A stretch of 64,000 bases of DNA from an uncultured Butyrivibrio sp. (GTDB taxonomy: Bacteria > Bacillota > Clostridia > Lachnospirales > Lachnospiraceae). The notes under the pieces were generated by a model that was not told where the DNA came from, did not search any database, and saw only the letters and a list, made by a program, of their open reading frames with translations. The stretch lies in the NCBI GenBank assembly GCA_946536145.1, contig CAMNEA010000010.1:1-64000 (forward strand), given 5' to 3'. Below, one piece after another: positions 44,039 through 53,643 of the stretch; within the stretch, counting starts at the first letter, position 1, and each line of letters begins with the position of its first letter. A program made the translations under genes and the position numbers.

Positions 44039-44187
44039 CTACAGAAAATATAGTACCAGCCAGCCGGCAATCACCAGGCAAATGATGAAACCGATGATTT
44101 TTTTTCCAGCTTAAGGGCTTTGCTGATAATAACAGCAAGGACAATGATAACCAGTAGTATGATTGGGCTTTCAAGTATCTGTTCCAC
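44039..44187 (-). CDS. Small two-helix membrane protein interrupted at an A8 run
   Basis: GTG at 44187 with a perfect AAAGGAG site seven bases upstream. It reads 30 codons of one hydrophobic helix (SPIILLVIIVLAVIISKAL), then a minus-strand A8 run (44098-44105). In frame the product stops at 38 residues. With one extra A the frame continues into a second clean helix (IIGFIICLVIAGWLVLYFL) and a TAG at 44039, giving a 49-residue hairpin protein. This could be a frameshift mutation, a sequencing error, or transcriptional slippage on the A run. It lies just upstream of the EAL gene. Confidence 0.5.
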
Positions 44188-44247
44188 TGTTTCACTCCTT
44201 TCGAACATAATCAAATATGTTTAATAATGGAAAAAGCTTCATAAGCA

Positions 44248-45771
44248 TCAGTATCCCGGCGGGTTGTATGTCCACTCTGTTATCGGGCCCATTGTATAGG
44301 TGTACTCGTATACGTTGTAAAGCGAGCAGTCTCCGGTGACGGAATCCCTGGCACCGTATACAAGATATATCTTTTCCCCGTCGGCCTTGCCCTCAGGAAA
44401 GCTTCCTTCAAAATTCAGGTCAGACTTTTTCTCATACTCCCGCCACTTCATCTCCTTGCCTTTGGGACCCGGGCTAAAGGCTTTTATGGGGCCGTCAGAT
44501 AAGAACTGAGTAAAATAGTGTTTTGGCTTAAAAGTAGTTATGGCTCCATCCGAATCTCTCTCTACATCAGCCAGTAAGAAGATACATCTGGGCTCACCTG
44601 CCGGATTATCGCTCACCGGATCAGGGTATATCTTCACGATTTCTGAGAAGTAACCCTCTGCATAATATGACTTGTCAAATATGCTGGTAGGCATATAGTA
44701 CTTTTCCCAGCCGTTAAAGGTAAAGCACATATTCTGGCCATCCACTCCGAAGCGCTCTGCGGTGGCAGTCACTCCTGTTTTCTCGGTCGTGCCTTCATCG
44801 GAACCGGTATAGATTACATCAGTAAGATCCCACCTTCCGGGATAGTCCCTGCGGATCCATTCGGGAGAGTTCTCATCATGTTCTTCTTCCTCCTCAACCA
44901 CCGCATCATATGCAGATTCATCAGAATCAGGCACCCAGGTAAACTCAAAGAGCTTGCGTATACCCACCTGCCAGGTCTCACCGTCGATCATATCCACAAC
45001 AAGCCATACCTTATCACCTTCAGACACCATCACCGGCATAAATCCCAAGGGATCGACAAAGGTCTCTCCGGAACCGTCCTTTTCCTCGTGACCTCCGCTG
45101 CGGTTTTCCGTGTTTTTCCCAAAGCCCCTCATTATCTGGTAACCGGAGCCGTAGTTTCTCTCGGGAACCAGGTACTCCCTTACCTTTACGCTCTGGCCGA
45201 AGATGTCATCACCGGTACTTACGTCAGCAAAATATGCCGCACCATAAATCTTCCCCGGAGCATTTTTCTTATGTTCTTCGTATTTAAGCGTTATTGATGG
45301 ATTACATGCCTCGCCCGGATCATAGCTTTCACTGACGAATGAGGTACTAAACCTGATCAGATTTTCCCCTCCGTCACCATTATAAATAAACCTGCCGTCA
45401 TCAAAGCCGTTTTGATCATCGGACAGCTCTGCGGTTACTGTAACATCTCCTTTTGTGGCTGTAGACTGCCCTGACAGGATAAGACTGCGGTCCGTTCTCT
45501 CCCAGTGACCTGACGGTGTCCCCTTTGAAACGGCACAGTATTTTGCGTCTGCGTAGGAGGGACTGACGCTCTCCTCATCGGCCCAGAATTCATAAGCTTC
45601 ATCCGGTATGGGATCAAACTTACTTCCACCGGTAACTTCCGTATCATCATCTTTTTTGCCGCCATCAAAACCCTCTGCCCCGCAGGCACAGAGGGACAGT
45701 CCGATAATGCAGGCAAGTGCCAGTGCCACACTCTTTTTATTTCTTATGGAAAAGAAACCTCGGTTAGTCAT
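44248..45771 (-). CDS. Lipoprotein with two copies of an uncharacterised module
   Basis: The product is about 507 residues from the ATG at 45771; 45780 is an alternative. Lipobox LCAC in the signal peptide, then an acidic linker. Two homologous halves follow. The first opens GHWERTD and closes VWLVVDMIDG...LFEFTW; the second opens GRWDLTD and closes IYLVYGARDS...VYEYTY. The protein at 39754-40686 has one such copy. The start overlaps the upstream gene's stop by eight bases, so translation is coupled. Family unknown. Confidence 0.78.
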   Translation of the reverse strand: MTNRGFFSIRNKKSVALALACIIGLSLCACGAEGFDGGKKDDDTEVTGGSKFDPIPDEAYEFWADEESVSPSYADAKYCAVSKGTPSGHWERTDRSLILSGQSTATKGDVTVTAELSDDQNGFDDGRFIYNGDGGENLIRFSTSFVSESYDPGEACNPSITLKYEEHKKNAPGKIYGAAYFADVSTGDDIFGQSVKVREYLVPERNYGSGYQIMRGFGKNTENRSGGHEEKDGSGETFVDPLGFMPVMVSEGDKVWLVVDMIDGETWQVGIRKLFEFTWVPDSDESAYDAVVEEEEEHDENSPEWIRRDYPGRWDLTDVIYTGSDEGTTEKTGVTATAERFGVDGQNMCFTFNGWEKYYMPTSIFDKSYYAEGYFSEIVKIYPDPVSDNPAGEPRCIFLLADVERDSDGAITTFKPKHYFTQFLSDGPIKAFSPGPKGKEMKWREYEKKSDLNFEGSFPEGKADGEKIYLVYGARDSVTGDCSLYNVYEYTYTMGPITEWTYNPPGY

Positions 45772-46906
45772 ACCACTCATTGGCTCCCTTAAACAAGTCA
45801 TTTATATGATCCCAGTATTCCTGTGCCCGGACGGACTTATCTGTCCTGAAAAGCACACCATTGTAATCCGACATAGTTATTGCATCAGTTCCATTTATAT
45901 TTGTTCCGTTTATAGAATCAAAGCGATTACCATCCGGATAGTAGAGAGATATTGTTGACCTCGACGGGTCAGATACCACATCAAGGACAATGCCATAATG
46001 GGTAGCAGCAGCCTCATCACCGATCACAGCGTATACCTGGTGATCATTTATCGGCTCAAGATAGAAGCTGTCACTGCTGTAGGAATCCTCATAGGTCCAG
46101 TATCCGGAGAACCAGTTCAGGTCACGGAAAGATATGCTGATTGCCTTATTGCCCTCTCCCGTGTCACTGCTACCGGAAGTAGTTGCAGTAGTCTCAGTAG
46201 TGGTTGTAGCTGTAGTCCCGACAGAGGTTGCAACCTGTCTTGTCATATAGAGATTGCCCAGTGATTTGGCATTGTCTGCTGAGAATACTCCAAGGCCATA
46301 CTGTCTGTCGCCAATCTGGTACATGTTCACGATAAGGAAATCCTTTATGGTGTCTCCGCTGGCAAACATGAACCTGTCTACATCGTTGTTGTCCAGATCC
46401 CCTGCAAATATGGCACCTGCAGTCATGGTTCCGTCGTAAACTTCACTCTGAAGCCCTGAGCTGTCAAGGATTGTAGCCTCACCTGTCTGCCTGTTTACCA
46501 GAGTCTGCCTGTACCAGTCCGCCACAAGATAGACGTTGTCTCCCACGCCGTCATTTATGTTGATGTTGCAGGTATTATAGAAGCAGAAATAGTCTGATGG
46601 TTCACCAACCAGAAATACCTTCCAGGGGCCTTTGACCTGTTCTTTCTTATGAAGCACAGTGGCACCTTCCGGAACATCAAAAATGTTTGTCACATCATAG
46701 ACCCATGTAAAATCAGATCCCTGAGGCTTCTGGGCACCATCTCCCTGCCAGGAGCCCGGTATTTCAGGCTGTTTAATGAGCTCACCCTCCGGTATCTCCG
46801 GAGGTCTCTCCTGCACCTGGGCAGATGCTGTAATAGGCAGTGCTGAAACAGCCAGAACTGCTGCCATAGCCATTGCTGTTACAATTCTTTTTCCAAAAAT
46901 GCTCAT
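45764..46906 (-). CDS. Secreted protein of unknown function
   Basis: The product is 380 residues from the ATG at 46906 with TGGAGG; longer starts lack a site and would bury the signal peptide. Signal peptide (ending TASAQ), a domain of about 190 residues (WQGDGAQKPQGSDFTW...), a Thr/Ser linker (TTATTTTETTATTSGSS), then a beta domain of about 115 residues (YWTYEDSYSSDSFYLEPI...). No anchor. Its last codons overlap the lipoprotein start downstream. No family recognised. Confidence 0.78.
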   Translation of the reverse strand: MSIFGKRIVTAMAMAAVLAVSALPITASAQVQERPPEIPEGELIKQPEIPGSWQGDGAQKPQGSDFTWVYDVTNIFDVPEGATVLHKKEQVKGPWKVFLVGEPSDYFCFYNTCNININDGVGDNVYLVADWYRQTLVNRQTGEATILDSSGLQSEVYDGTMTAGAIFAGDLDNNDVDRFMFASGDTIKDFLIVNMYQIGDRQYGLGVFSADNAKSLGNLYMTRQVATSVGTTATTTTETTATTSGSSDTGEGNKAISISFRDLNWFSGYWTYEDSYSSDSFYLEPINDHQVYAVIGDEAAATHYGIVLDVVSDPSRSTISLYYPDGNRFDSINGTNINGTDAITMSDYNGVLFRTDKSVRAQEYWDHINDLFKGANEWYD

Positions 46907-46956
46907 TATGTTTTCCTCCATACTAATACCGGATAACTGTCTGCGTCCGAATCCTC

Positions 46957-47496
46957 TCAATAAATATATCTCTTAACAATCTCTATGACCTCGGAAGGAG
47001 CCTTGGACTTTGCTGTCTTGGCAAAAGAAATCGGCTTTCCGGACTTGAATTCCAGGATAAAGGTCGGAATCATTCCGCTGTATTTTCCTGATTTTATGGA
47101 CTTCAGATCCCTGAAATAGTAGGTATCCATCGGATGTTTTTTCTTGTCGTGCTTGGCAACCAGCACACCCACAATGGGATTTGCCGCACAGCCCCACTGC
47201 TCACCGGAAGTCTTTCTGAATTCAATCCTGTCGTCATAGACATCCACAAAGCCCTGCCCGGTGACAACACCAATTGCCTTGTCCCCCATGTATCTTGTAA
47301 ACTGACCCGCCTCAAGTATGAGATTCCCCTGCACTTGAAGAGGTATCTGCTGGGCCTGCACCGGCTGTGTGTATACCGGAGGTGCCATCCGCCCCGGTGC
47401 CTGTGGTGCTCCTGTCCTCTCCGGCAGCTGGGCACCGCACATATTACAAAACCTGCTTCCATCAGGAAGCTGTGTTCCACAATTGATACAAAACAT
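46957..47496 (-). CDS. Zinc-ribbon protein with PH-like domain
   Basis: The product is 179 residues with a strong GAGGAGG. N-terminal zinc ribbon CINCG...CNMCG (3-21), a Pro/Gln-rich linker (30-55) and a C-terminal beta-rich domain ending in a helix (EVIEIVKRYIY), as in bacterial PH-like domains. No membrane segment. Third of five zinc-ribbon genes. Role unknown; possibly a scaffold. Confidence 0.8.
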   Translation of the reverse strand: MFCINCGTQLPDGSRFCNMCGAQLPERTGAPQAPGRMAPPVYTQPVQAQQIPLQVQGNLILEAGQFTRYMGDKAIGVVTGQGFVDVYDDRIEFRKTSGEQWGCAANPIVGVLVAKHDKKKHPMDTYYFRDLKSIKSGKYSGMIPTFILEFKSGKPISFAKTAKSKAPSEVIEIVKRYIY

Positions 47497-47533
47497 GTTA
47501 AGACCTCCTCATCATATCTCTGCATCCTCGTGA

Positions 47534-48076
47534 TCATTTTACAGGTGTACCGCAGCCTATGCAGAATCTGTCTCCGGGCATGAGCTCAGCGCCACACTTC
47601 TTGCAGCGGGCATTCCCGGCAGGTGCCTGCATCCGGGCGGGCTGATCTCCAAGGGAAGCGCCACACATCAGGCAGAACTTGCTGGTGGGCTCTGCAACTG
47701 CTCCGCAGAGAGGGCACTTCCTCCCGGCATTTGCTGAGGGCTCCGGAGGAAGGGGTGCTGCAGGCTGTGCCTCGGAAAATGAAACACCAGGTGATGCCGG
47801 GGTCGGAGGTACAGGAGCAGCGACAGGCGGTGTCAATGGTACCGGTCCCGGTGTAAATTGAAGCGGACCCGTTGATGCAGGTGCAGGTTCAGGTTTGAAT
47901 GGAGCCGGTTCTGGTGCAGGTTCAGGTGCAGCTGCTGCCACCTCTACAGGAGGCGCATCGGAAATGATCACCTGGGGTACAAAGGCTGCCTGCTGCTCAT
48001 CCCACGCATCCTTCAGCTCCTGAAGTGCAATTATCACATTCTCTAAAGCTTTTGAAACTCTGTCATTATTTGCCAT
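47534..48076 (-). CDS. Protein with Pro-rich linker and two C-terminal zinc ribbons
   Basis: The product is 180 residues with CTGGAGG. A short N-terminal helix (about 1-35), a Pro/Ala-rich disordered linker (40-115), then two zinc ribbons: CPLCG...CLMCG and CKKCG...CIGCG. The layout suggests a flexible adaptor that joins partners. Fourth of five zinc-ribbon genes, immediately upstream of the third. Confidence 0.8.
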   Translation of the reverse strand: MANNDRVSKALENVIIALQELKDAWDEQQAAFVPQVIISDAPPVEVAAAAPEPAPEPAPFKPEPAPASTGPLQFTPGPVPLTPPVAAPVPPTPASPGVSFSEAQPAAPLPPEPSANAGRKCPLCGAVAEPTSKFCLMCGASLGDQPARMQAPAGNARCKKCGAELMPGDRFCIGCGTPVK

Positions 48077-48144
48077 ATCATTTTCCTCCAGTTTTTATAT
48101 TACGGCATTTGTGCCATGTTATATGTTTGTATCGTTTATTTCCG

Positions 48145-49053
48145 TCAGACCGGTGTATCATTATAGGCGAACTTCTTGATGTTCTTATAGGCTGTCACAT
48201 TGAGTACAACCATGAGAAGCACCAGTCCGATACTTATCAGTATCTGCAAAAGCTCTGATTCAGGATATTCTCCGATGAAGCAGATGAAGTCATAAAAGCC
48301 ATGGATCATTATGGCTGTGAGAACACCCTTTTTCCTCATGGCTTTGGCACCCTTCACATCACCGCTAAGCTCCAGTGTCTTGGCCTGGCCGTAGTAATAT
48401 CCCATGTATATTCCAAACACGCAGTGCCCCGGAAAAGCCGCCCTGATAAAGGCAGTGTCCGCTGTCGAGTCAACCAGGTACAAAAGGTTCTCAATCACAT
48501 CGAAGCCGATGGCCACAGCTGTACTGTATACAACACCATCAAAGCGGTAATTAAATGCCGGATGCTTCCAGGTAAGGAACTTAAGACAGCCATATTTACA
48601 CAGCTCCTCGGTGGCAGCCGCCAGTATGAAGGCCTGAGCAAAACAGTAAAGCAGCACATTGTCGGAAAAGAAAATGCTGATAAACCCGTCCAGCACCATC
48701 TCAATGAGCATGGCCGCAATGGTTGCAACAAATCCTCCCGCCAGGAAGAGCTTCACCAGAAGGCCAACCGGCTCCGGCTCTATGTTATCCAGCTTATAGA
48801 TGAGGCACAAAAGTACTATTCCCGGAACACAGGATACAGCTGCTGCCACATTCATGCTGCCCTCTTCCATAAAGAGACCGCTTATGAAAAATCCCAGGGT
48901 AAGTACAATTATGACAACAATCGGCATTTTTCTTACCACAAAGGTCTGCTTTTGTTCAACATAGGGCAGCGGATTAATAGCCACCGGCGCACCGCACTGG
49001 GTGCAATACTTTGACCCTTCTCTTATTTCAAAGCCACAATTACCACATACCAT
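48145..49053 (-). CDS. PrsW-family intramembrane metalloprotease with zinc-ribbon N terminus
   Basis: The product is 302 residues from the ATG at 49053, behind GGAG and starting directly with the zinc ribbon CGNCG...CTQCG (residues 3-21). About eight membrane segments follow. PrsW motifs are all present: the EE-x-x-K motif (ATEELCKYG), FDGVVYSTAVAIGFDVIEN, the His in GHCVFGIYMG and HGFYDF. PrsW proteases cut membrane proteins such as anti-sigma factors. No sigma/anti-sigma pair is beside it, so a membrane or zinc-ribbon protein of this cluster may be the substrate (inference). Confidence 0.9.
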   Translation of the reverse strand: MVCGNCGFEIREGSKYCTQCGAPVAINPLPYVEQKQTFVVRKMPIVVIIVLTLGFFISGLFMEEGSMNVAAAVSCVPGIVLLCLIYKLDNIEPEPVGLLVKLFLAGGFVATIAAMLIEMVLDGFISIFFSDNVLLYCFAQAFILAAATEELCKYGCLKFLTWKHPAFNYRFDGVVYSTAVAIGFDVIENLLYLVDSTADTAFIRAAFPGHCVFGIYMGYYYGQAKTLELSGDVKGAKAMRKKGVLTAIMIHGFYDFICFIGEYPESELLQILISIGLVLLMVVLNVTAYKNIKKFAYNDTPV

Positions 49054-49229
49054 AATCAGTATCTCCATATTAAAAGTAAAAATGTTTGCTATTTCAATTA
49101 TCTCATAAATAATGAAATAAAAATATTGCCAAGATAATATGTCATTGTCAATTATTTGTGGCAATATTAATAAAAAGGAAACTATCTTAAAAAAAAATAA
49201 ACAACCGGAGAAAAGCAGGAGGGAATCTC

Positions 49230-51038
49230 ATGTTTGCAGACAGATTAACAGAGATAATGAAGATCTTGAATGTCAATAACAGGCAGCTGTCAGAGTACTC
49301 GAAGCTTGACTCATCTTCCCTTAGCAGATTTACGAAGGGAAGCCGGATCCCATCCCGGGGTTCTGTCACCGTAGGCAAGATTGTGAATGGTCTTTGCCTG
49401 TACTGCGAAACCGAAAAGAAGACAGAAGCTCTGTGCTCCCATATAGGTACAAGTACTGCCCGGCCTCCCGAGAGTATAAAGTCAGACCTGACCGGCTGGC
49501 TTTTCAAGGACCAGCCCATTGTCGCAAAGTCCTCCGGATCCCGGAGCAGAGATAACTCAAAGGCCGTCGTAGGCAGATCCTCACGAAAAAAATTCGGCGC
49601 AAGATTCAATGATGTGATGGATCTGGCAGGAATGTCCAATATAACGCTGAGCCGCAAGGCATACGTGGACCCCTCACTCATCAGCAGATACAGATCCGGC
49701 CTGCGCTCTCCCATAAACAACCCTGAAGTGGCGGAGCTTCTGTCCTCGATTATCTTCAAGCAGATCGAGGCCACCGGCAGGATCTCCGATCTTTCTGTCC
49801 TTATGGATACAATACCTGAGATGATTAACGAATCACTGTTTTACAGATGGCTCTACGCCGATGAGCTTAATCAGGCTATGGGTGTGACATCAACAGAAAA
49901 GCTCCTTACTGCCTTTGAGGCCTTTACCCCTCCAAGCAATATTGAGCCTTCTGCCCGGCTGGATATCCTGATGGATGAATCTGAGGACACCGGCAAAAAA
50001 CTGTACGAAGGTTCAAAGGGCCTGTGCAGTGCAGTCATAAGATTTCTGTCGACTGCAGTAAGAACCAAGGCAAAAGAGCTTTTTCTTTTCTCCAACCAGA
50101 GCATGGACTGGATGACAGAGGATTCAACCTTTCTTTCCAAGTGGACAGCACTGATGAAAGCCTGCGTAATAAATGGCACCAGGATACACATAATCCACAA
50201 CGTCGACCGGAGCTACGAGGAGATGAACAGTGCCATTATTGCCTGGCTTCCCCTTTATATGTCGGGAACGATAACCCCCTACTACTGCACTCTTCCTTCA
50301 GGTGCACTGTTCACACAGACTCTTTTCCTTAATCCCGGCAGGGCCTGCATTAACGCAAACCTTGTCTCCGGAACGGAAAAGACAGGCCTGTTTTACTACT
50401 ACGCAGAGGAGCCCTACCTTAGTTTCATGCAGAACCAGTTTGACACAATGCTCTCATACTCAAAACCTCTGGTGGAAATTCTGCCTGCCGGCTCTGCAAG
50501 CATTACAGATTTTGCAGGTTCTGAGGATCTTCGCATAATTCAGCCTGCTCTTTCCATAATGTCCATGCCTGAATCTGTTGCAGAAGCCTTTGACAGCCCT
50601 CAGTTCATGAACATATGGAACGACTACAACAATCTCTCCAGGGCACTGAAGAACAGAAGAGTCTTTGAATGTGTCCCCCTGTGCAGCCCTGACATGCTTG
50701 AGAAATCCCCGGCAAAAGTTGAAGCAGTTCCAGAAGCAGATGGAATATTCTACACGAAAGACCAATACAAAAAGCACATCGGCAATATAATAAGCATAAT
50801 GAACAGCCGCCCCGGTTACAGACTGGTGGCTTTGCCGCAGACACCCTTTTCAAATATGCAGCTCATCATCAGTGATGAACAGGTCAGGATAACAAGAACC
50901 GCACCGCCCTTTATATCCTTTACCTTCACGCATCCCCAGATGTGCCATGCCTTCAAGAACTACAGCGACAGGCTGATCAGGCAGTATATGTCCGACCGCA
51001 GGATCATGATAAATATGCTGCGGGACCTTTACCTGTAA
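49230..51038 (+). CDS. Large regulator with two N-terminal XRE-like HTH domains
   Basis: The product is 602 residues with GGAGGGA before the ATG. Residues about 5-45 form one helix-turn-helix (NNRQLSEYSKLDSSSLSRF) and about 124-172 a second (SNITLSRKAYVDPSLISRY), separated by a linker. The remaining 430 residues are an unnamed domain, perhaps sensing a ligand. It is divergent from the zinc-ribbon/PrsW cluster, sharing a 176-base gap, so it may control that cluster (inference). No membrane segment. Confidence 0.72.
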   Translation: MFADRLTEIMKILNVNNRQLSEYSKLDSSSLSRFTKGSRIPSRGSVTVGKIVNGLCLYCETEKKTEALCSHIGTSTARPPESIKSDLTGWLFKDQPIVAKSSGSRSRDNSKAVVGRSSRKKFGARFNDVMDLAGMSNITLSRKAYVDPSLISRYRSGLRSPINNPEVAELLSSIIFKQIEATGRISDLSVLMDTIPEMINESLFYRWLYADELNQAMGVTSTEKLLTAFEAFTPPSNIEPSARLDILMDESEDTGKKLYEGSKGLCSAVIRFLSTAVRTKAKELFLFSNQSMDWMTEDSTFLSKWTALMKACVINGTRIHIIHNVDRSYEEMNSAIIAWLPLYMSGTITPYYCTLPSGALFTQTLFLNPGRACINANLVSGTEKTGLFYYYAEEPYLSFMQNQFDTMLSYSKPLVEILPAGSASITDFAGSEDLRIIQPALSIMSMPESVAEAFDSPQFMNIWNDYNNLSRALKNRRVFECVPLCSPDMLEKSPAKVEAVPEADGIFYTKDQYKKHIGNIISIMNSRPGYRLVALPQTPFSNMQLIISDEQVRITRTAPPFISFTFTHPQMCHAFKNYSDRLIRQYMSDRRIMINMLRDLYL

Positions 51039-51071
51039 TCGATATCTTGCGCCCGCGGCTTTAACAAAAAA

Positions 51072-51143
51072 GGGGCTGTGAAAAAATGAGAAATCATTTT
51101 TTCCAGCTCCCTTTTTTTCATGGACTGATTATTTCACAGCCCC
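51072..51143. terminator. Bidirectional terminator with alternative pairings
   Basis: On the plus strand a stem from about 51072-51089 pairs with about 51094-51112 and ends in a T run. The same GGGGCTGTGAAA (51072-51083) also pairs perfectly with 51132-51143. On the minus strand that long-range pair, followed by T6, terminates leuS. The two structures exclude each other. Confidence 0.78.
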
Positions 51144-51163
51144 CTTAATGTAAAGTCATATAT

Positions 51164-53584
51164 TTACTTTACTACAATATTCACAATTCTTCCCGGGACA
51201 TAGATCTCTTTTACTATGCTCTTTCCCTCAAGCTTATCGGCGATCACCTTCTTGCCGGCTTCTATTACCTGCTCCTTGGGGTCGTTTTTGTCGATCTCAA
51301 GCGTTGCCTTCACCTTGCCGTTTATCTGTACTGCTATCTCAACAGTACTCATAACCGTCTTGGCAGGATCAAACTCAGGCCACTTCTGCTGGTAAATCCT
51401 TCCCTCGCAACCGATTGCTTCCCATATCTCCTCTGTGATGTGAGGTGCTACAGGATTAAGCAGGGTTATTAGGGTCTTGTATTCGTCTCTCGTAACCGAA
51501 TTCTTTTTGTAGAACTCATTGATGAGAGCCATCATAGCCGCAATCGCCGTGTTGTATTTAAGATTCTCAAAGTCATTTGAAACCTTCTGGATTGTCTGGT
51601 GCATGAGCACTTCAAGGTCTTTGGAATAACCGGTATCCTGTGTCATGATATCCTGAAGCTTCCATACTCTGTCAAGGAACCTTCTGCAGCCCTTGACTCC
51701 GTCCTCTGACCAGCTTGCGGCAAGATCGAAGGCACCAATGAACATCTCATAGGTACGAAGCGTATCTGCGCCGTAGTCCCTTACGATGTCATCGGGATTT
51801 ACCACATTGCCCCTGGACTTACTCATCTTCTCGCCGTTCTCTCCAAGGATCATGCCGTGGGATGTTCTCTTCTGATAAGGCTCGGGAGTAGTTACTACGC
51901 CCTGATCATAGAGGAATTTGTGCCAGAATCTTGAGTAGAGAAGATGGAGGGTTGTATGCTCCATTCCTCCGTTGTACCAGTCAACCGGCATCCAGTATTT
52001 AAGAGCCTCTTTGCTTGCAAGCTCCTTGTCGTTGGTAGGATCACAGTATCTGAGGAAGTACCATGAGGAACCTGCCCACTGTGGCATTGTGTCCGTCTCT
52101 CTCTTGGCAGGTCCACCGCAGCATGGACATGTAGTATTAACCCAGTCCGTCATTGCTGCCAGAGGTGACTCGCCGTTATCCGTAGGCTCATAGCTCTCAA
52201 CTTCAGGAAGAAGAAGCGGAAGCTCTGACTCAGGAAGTGAAACAAATCCGCACTTGTCGCAGTGAACGATAGGAATAGGCTCACCCCAGTATCTCTGGCG
52301 GGAGAATACCCAGTCACGAAGCTTGTAGTTGACCTTGGCGTGACCAATCTTTTTCTCCTCAAGGAACTCTATCATCTTAGTCTTGGCATCCTCAACGGAA
52401 AGGCCTGTTATAAATCCGGAGTTTACAAGGACGCCCGTTGCCACATCGGTAAATGCAGCTTCGTTGATATCGACTTCCTCACCGTCCTTGGCTACAACCT
52501 GTATTATAGGAAGTCCGAACTTCTTGGCGAACTCCCAGTCTCTGTCATCATGTCCCGGAACCGCCATGATCGCACCTGTTCCGTAGCTCATAAGTACATA
52601 ATCGGAAACCCATATCGGGATTTCTTCGTCAGTAACCGGATTGATTGCCAAAAGACCGTCTACGCATACGCCTGTCTTGTCCTTGGCAAGCTCTGATCTC
52701 TCAAAGTCAGATTTCTTGGCAGCCTCCTCGCGATATGCAAGGATAGCGTCAAAGTTATTGATCCTGTCCTTATATTTATCAAGATAAGGGTGCTCAGGGG
52801 AAACAACCATGTAGGTTGCGCCAAAGAGCGTATCACACCTTGTAGTGTATACTGTGAGTTTATCCTCAGTTCCTGCGATCGCGAAATCAACTTCCGCACC
52901 TGTTGAACGTCCGATCCAGTTCTTCTGTGATACCTTGACTCTCTCAATGTAGTCAACAGTATCCAGGCCGTCTATGAGTTTGTCGGCATACTCAGTGATC
53001 TTGAGCATCCACTCGCTCTTTACCTTGCGCACAACGGGGCTTCCGCATCTCTCGCAGACGCCGTTGACAACTTCCTCGTTGGCAAGTCCTACCTTACAGG
53101 AAGTGCACCAGTTGATAGGCATCTCCTTCTTGTATGCAAGTCCCTCTTCAAAGAGCTTTCTGAATATCCACTGTGTCCAGTGATAGTACCCGGGATCAGT
53201 CGTATTGATCTCTCTGTCCCAATCAAAAGAATATCCGAGTGAATGGAGCTGATCCTTGAATCTCTTGACATTGTTCTCGGTCACGATCTTGGGATGTATA
53301 TGGTTCTTGATCGCATAGTTCTCTGTCGGAAGTCCAAAGGCATCCCACCCCATAGGATAAAGGACGTTGTATCCCTGCATCCTTCGCTTTCTCGCTACAA
53401 TATCAAGTGCTGTATAGGGACGCGGATGTCCCACATGAAGTCCCTGTCCCGACGGATAAGGGAACTCAACGAGCGCATAATATTTTGGCTTGGTATAATC
53501 ATTTTTAGCAGCAAAGGCCTTCTCATCATCCCAGACCTTCTGCCATTTCTTTTCCACCGCATGGTGATTGTAAACTTCTGACAT
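51164..53584 (-). CDS. leuS: Leucyl-tRNA synthetase
   Basis: The product is 806 residues with GAGGAG. Class I synthetase: the HIGH-type motif [10 protein letters not shown] near residue 48, a CP1 editing domain, zinc-binding Cys pairs (CTSC...CERC and CDKC...CPCC), the KMSKS motif in [10 protein letters not shown], and an anticodon-binding C terminus. Length is normal for the bacterial enzyme. It lies 59 bases downstream of the kinase-like gene. No T-box leader fits in that gap. Confidence 0.97.
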   Translation of the reverse strand: MSEVYNHHAVEKKWQKVWDDEKAFAAKNDYTKPKYYALVEFPYPSGQGLHVGHPRPYTALDIVARKRRMQGYNVLYPMGWDAFGLPTENYAIKNHIHPKIVTENNVKRFKDQLHSLGYSFDWDREINTTDPGYYHWTQWIFRKLFEEGLAYKKEMPINWCTSCKVGLANEEVVNGVCERCGSPVVRKVKSEWMLKITEYADKLIDGLDTVDYIERVKVSQKNWIGRSTGAEVDFAIAGTEDKLTVYTTRCDTLFGATYMVVSPEHPYLDKYKDRINNFDAILAYREEAAKKSDFERSELAKDKTGVCVDGLLAINPVTDEEIPIWVSDYVLMSYGTGAIMAVPGHDDRDWEFAKKFGLPIIQVVAKDGEEVDINEAAFTDVATGVLVNSGFITGLSVEDAKTKMIEFLEEKKIGHAKVNYKLRDWVFSRQRYWGEPIPIVHCDKCGFVSLPESELPLLLPEVESYEPTDNGESPLAAMTDWVNTTCPCCGGPAKRETDTMPQWAGSSWYFLRYCDPTNDKELASKEALKYWMPVDWYNGGMEHTTLHLLYSRFWHKFLYDQGVVTTPEPYQKRTSHGMILGENGEKMSKSRGNVVNPDDIVRDYGADTLRTYEMFIGAFDLAASWSEDGVKGCRRFLDRVWKLQDIMTQDTGYSKDLEVLMHQTIQKVSNDFENLKYNTAIAAMMALINEFYKKNSVTRDEYKTLITLLNPVAPHITEEIWEAIGCEGRIYQQKWPEFDPAKTVMSTVEIAVQINGKVKATLEIDKNDPKEQVIEAGKKVIADKLEGKSIVKEIYVPGRIVNIVVK

Positions 53585-53643
53585 AACTGTTACTCCTCGT
53601 ATCTTTATCTATAGATATCACTTACAACATATTACCGATGTTT

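Noticed and set aside
43971..44195. A 74-codon minus-strand frame ahead of the EAL gene
   Set aside because: It starts without a ribosome site and reads as random sequence; the overlapping GTG-started two-helix frame fits much better.
53585..53643. T-box leader of leuS
   Set aside because: Only 59 bases separate leuS from the upstream gene; no specifier stem or T-box sequence fits.
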